Below are positions 62,205-64,000 of a stretch of 64,000 nt of DNA, piece after piece. The DNA comes from Citrobacter amalonaticus Y19. GTDB lineage: Bacteria > Pseudomonadota > Gammaproteobacteria > Enterobacterales > Enterobacteriaceae. The DNA is taken from assembly GCF_000981805.1 (NCBI RefSeq), contig NZ_CP011132.1:3348001-3412000 (forward strand). The letters run 5' to 3'. Below the pieces are notes generated by a model that was not told where the DNA came from, made no database searches, and saw only the letters and a list, made by a program, of their open reading frames with translations. Both the position numbers and the translations under genes were made by a program. The first letter of the stretch is position 1; the number at the start of each line of letters is the position of its first letter.

Positions 62205-63239
62205 TTACCGTACCGATTGCCGGGAAACCAACGACGGAGGGAACAGAAACTCCTCTGGCGAAATGGCCGGGTTTTCGATCCGGTCAATTAACCGGTCAAC
62301 CATCACCTCGGCCATCTCCCGAAGCGGCGGCATGATGGAAGTCAGGCCAGGGAAAACCAGCCCGGAGAGTGGGATATTGTCGATACCCACAATTGAAATT
62401 TGTTGCGGCACATGGATCCCTGCCTGGTGCAGACCGGCCATCAGCCCTATCCCCAGCGCGTCGTTGATCGCCACGATGCCATCCGGAAATTCCGGCTGTT
62501 GGCTGATTTTTAACGCCAGCGCCCGCCCAAGTTCTGTCATTTCCGTGTCGCCATAAGCGGCCATGGCCTGACCTTCAATGATCATCCCTTCCCGATAAAG
62601 TCCGTGCTCTTGCACCGCGCGAAGAAAACCTTCGATTTTGTGCGCACGACTGGGCGTCATCCCTTCCACCGTGGCAAATGCGAGGCGACGGCATCCCTGT
62701 GCGATCAGATGTTCTGCCGCCATTCGCCCGGCATCAATGTTGTTCATGGATACGCTGTCCAGCGCAAAATGGTCAGACTGAGCGCCAACAGGCATGCGGC
62801 CATCATAGTTCACCATCACCATGCCCTGCTCTGCCGCTCGCGCAAAATGCGCTTTTTCAATATCGCAGGCGGCAACGATAATCCCGCGGACACCGTGGGA
62901 AAACATATCGTCCAGAAAGGCCTCTTCTTCTTCAATCTGTCGGTAGGTATTACCAATCAGCACCCGGAACTGACGCTTTTTGGCTGCCAGGTCGACTTCA
63001 CGCGCCAGGGCGGCAAAGCTGGGATTCACTATGGACGGCACCAATAGACCAATCATTTTGGCCTGCCCGGTCTTGAGCTGCTGCGCCACCCGGTTTGGAA
63101 AGTAATTCAGCGTCTGCATGCTCTGCTGGATGCGCGCCAGCGTTTCAGCCCGCATTTGATCGGTACGACCGTTGAGCACATTGGATACCGTACTGACGGA
63201 AACGCCAGCATGCTTTGCGACATCACGAATATTCGCCAT
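62205..63239 (-). CDS. LacI-type repressor of the TRAP operon
   Basis: A 344-residue LacI/GalR-family repressor: helix-turn-helix NIRDVAKHAGVSVSTVSNVLNG at residues 2-24, hinge near 50-60, and a periplasmic-binding-like ligand domain. ATG chosen after AAGGAGATGT; the upstream open frame is not supported. It converges on the mutarotase gene with a 40-base gap. Its own promoter carries the same operator as the TRAP operon. Inducer unknown, presumably the transported sugar acid or a product. Confidence 0.92.
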   Translation of the reverse strand: MANIRDVAKHAGVSVSTVSNVLNGRTDQMRAETLARIQQSMQTLNYFPNRVAQQLKTGQAKMIGLLVPSIVNPSFAALAREVDLAAKKRQFRVLIGNTYRQIEEEEAFLDDMFSHGVRGIIVAACDIEKAHFARAAEQGMVMVNYDGRMPVGAQSDHFALDSVSMNNIDAGRMAAEHLIAQGCRRLAFATVEGMTPSRAHKIEGFLRAVQEHGLYREGMIIEGQAMAAYGDTEMTELGRALALKISQQPEFPDGIVAINDALGIGLMAGLHQAGIHVPQQISIVGIDNIPLSGLVFPGLTSIMPPLREMAEVMVDRLIDRIENPAISPEEFLFPPSLVSRQSVR

Positions 63240-63318
63240 ACATCTCCTTTGCGGCAATTGATGAATGGCGGAAGACACTAACCCCGGCATCACCATCTTC
63301 TTGAGAATTATGAGCTAC

Positions 63319-63341
63319 AACGGTTTAGTGTAACGTTACAG
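63319..63341. promoter_or_regulatory. LacI-type operator before the lacI-family gene
   Basis: The core TGTAACGTTACA is identical to the one at 57702-57713, and the flanking AACGGTTTAG differs by one base from the corresponding flank there. It lies about 90 bases upstream of the repressor ATG; autoregulation is predicted. Confidence 0.82.
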
Positions 63342-63446
63342 ATATTGCTGTCAATGTAATGTGCTGGCGAAAAGAAGACGGCGTTGAGTGACATACGATG
63401 AATAACACGAGAAGTAACAGAAAAGGGGACATCCGCCCCCCAGTGT

Positions 63447-63872
63447 TCACTTCACTCTTTGGCCCGCTTCATTAACTACGTTCTCGCCATCTTCTTTCGT
63501 GAAAGCCCCTTTCTGCGCCTCCGGGAGGATATCCAGAACGACTTCTGAAGGACGGCACAGTTTCGTTCCCAGCGGCGTCACCACAATCGGACGGTTAATC
63601 AGGATCGGATGCTGCAACATCACGTCGATGAGCTGGTCGTCAGTATAGTTATCTTCCGCAAGTCCCAGTTCTTCGTAAGGCTCGACGTTTTTACGCAGCA
63701 ACGCCCGGACGGAAATGCCCATATCCGCAATGAGTTTGACCAGCTCATCGCGTGACGGAGGGGTCTCGAGATAAAGAATCACGGTCGGCTCAGTACCGCT
63801 GTTGCGGATCATCTCCAGCGTATTCCGCGACGTGCCGCAGGCCGGGTTGTGATAAATGGTGATGTTGCTCAT
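63447..63872 (-). CDS. arsC: ArsC, glutaredoxin-dependent arsenate reductase
   Basis: A 141-residue reductase of the E. coli type, turning arsenate to arsenite. The catalytic Cys12 is in HNPACGTSRNT; the ILYLETPPSRDEL region and the C-terminal GTKLCRPSEVVLDIL segment with conserved Arg residues are present. Twelve bases downstream of arsB, as in the ars operon. Confidence 0.96.
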   Translation of the reverse strand: MSNITIYHNPACGTSRNTLEMIRNSGTEPTVILYLETPPSRDELVKLIADMGISVRALLRKNVEPYEELGLAEDNYTDDQLIDVMLQHPILINRPIVVTPLGTKLCRPSEVVLDILPEAQKGAFTKEDGENVVNEAGQRVK

Positions 63873-63884
63873 ATCAGTATCTCA

Positions 63885-64000
63885 TTACAACGTGAAAGAG
63901 AGACGTAGCGCCAGCGCGACCAGCGTTACAAACAGCACAGGCAGCGTCATGACGATCCCGGTGCGGAAATAGTATCCCCAGGTGATGGTCATGTTCTTCT
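63885..64000 (-). CDS. arsB: ArsB, arsenite efflux pump, C-terminal end only
   Basis: Only the last 37 codons are inside the window. The frame reads ...ITWGYYFRTGIVMTLP then VALALRLSFTL before the stop, the hydrophobic C-terminus of ArsB. The arsB-arsC order matches the arsRBC operon; the rest, with any arsR, lies to the right. Confidence 0.9.
   Translation of the reverse strand, partial: KNMTITWGYYFRTGIVMTLPVLFVTLVALALRLSFTL

Overview
The window is a chromosomal segment of an enterobacterium, most probably Citrobacter. Many proteins are near-identical to Escherichia coli ones (LysA, LysR, YgeA, KduD, KduI, YqeF, YqeG, RcnR, RcnA, YahB to YahJ, YjdI, YjdJ, YjiH, YjiG, IadA, HypT, ArsC), but the blocks are arranged differently, and the window also carries a LuxI/LuxR quorum-sensing pair like CroI/CroR of Citrobacter rodentium. 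The species cannot be fixed from the sequence alone. I saw no tRNA, rRNA, CRISPR array, transposase or phage structural gene.

Layout. 1-6.6 kb: lysA (cut by the left edge), lysR, ygeA, then a pectin/uronate block (kdgF, kduD, kduI) with KdgR-type operators and a CRP-like site, and yqeF. 6.7-9.5 kb: a LysR regulator divergent from a PACE-family efflux gene, then yqeG. 9.5-12.4 kb: a membrane-bound ToxR-type regulator with its FidL-like partner, an EcpR-like LuxR-type regulator with an N-terminal cysteine cluster, and a small coupled gene. 12.5-13.8 kb: rcnR/rcnA nickel-cobalt efflux with two operator copies. 14.6-20.5 kb: chaperone-usher fimbrial operon 1 (subunit, chaperone, usher, adhesin, second chaperone). 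20.5-29.2 kb: the complete yahB-C / yahD-E-F-G-I-J cluster, related to the FdrA-type carbamoyltransferase of allantoin catabolism plus a carbamate kinase and a Tat-signal deaminase. 29.3-38.5 kb: yjdI/yjdJ, a second ToxR-type/FidL-like pair, several LuxR-type regulators, an HTH-repeat protein, an HD hydrolase, a LOG protein, the quorum-sensing pair, and a second EcpR-like regulator. 38.8-43.1 kb: a monooxygenase-like protein and a LysR / aspartase / Dcu antiporter unit. 43.2-52.9 kb: fimbrial operon 2 with its own LuxR-type regulator and an EvgA/EvgS-type phosphorelay. 53.3-57.4 kb: yjiH-yjiG-iadA-hypT and an aspartate racemase homologue. 57.8-63.2 kb: a TRAP transporter, dehydrogenase and sugar mutarotase operon under a LacI-type repressor that shares an operator with it. 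63.4 kb to the end: arsC and the 3' end of arsB.

How it fits together. The centre of the window is rich in regulators and surface structures: two fimbrial operons, two ToxR-type/FidL-like pairs, two EcpR-like regulators, two further LuxR-type proteins, one quorum-sensing pair and one EvgAS-type system. Long AT-rich intergenic stretches separate them, as is usual for horizontally acquired, silenced adhesion loci. The flanks are metabolic: uronate breakdown, a carbamoyl-transfer pathway, aspartate to fumarate fermentation, isoaspartyl dipeptide use and TRAP-based uptake. The least understood parts are the cysteine-cluster EcpR-like regulators, the yah carbamoyltransferase, the region upstream of the luxI gene (a terminator with no gene in front of it) and the LacI-controlled TRAP operon.
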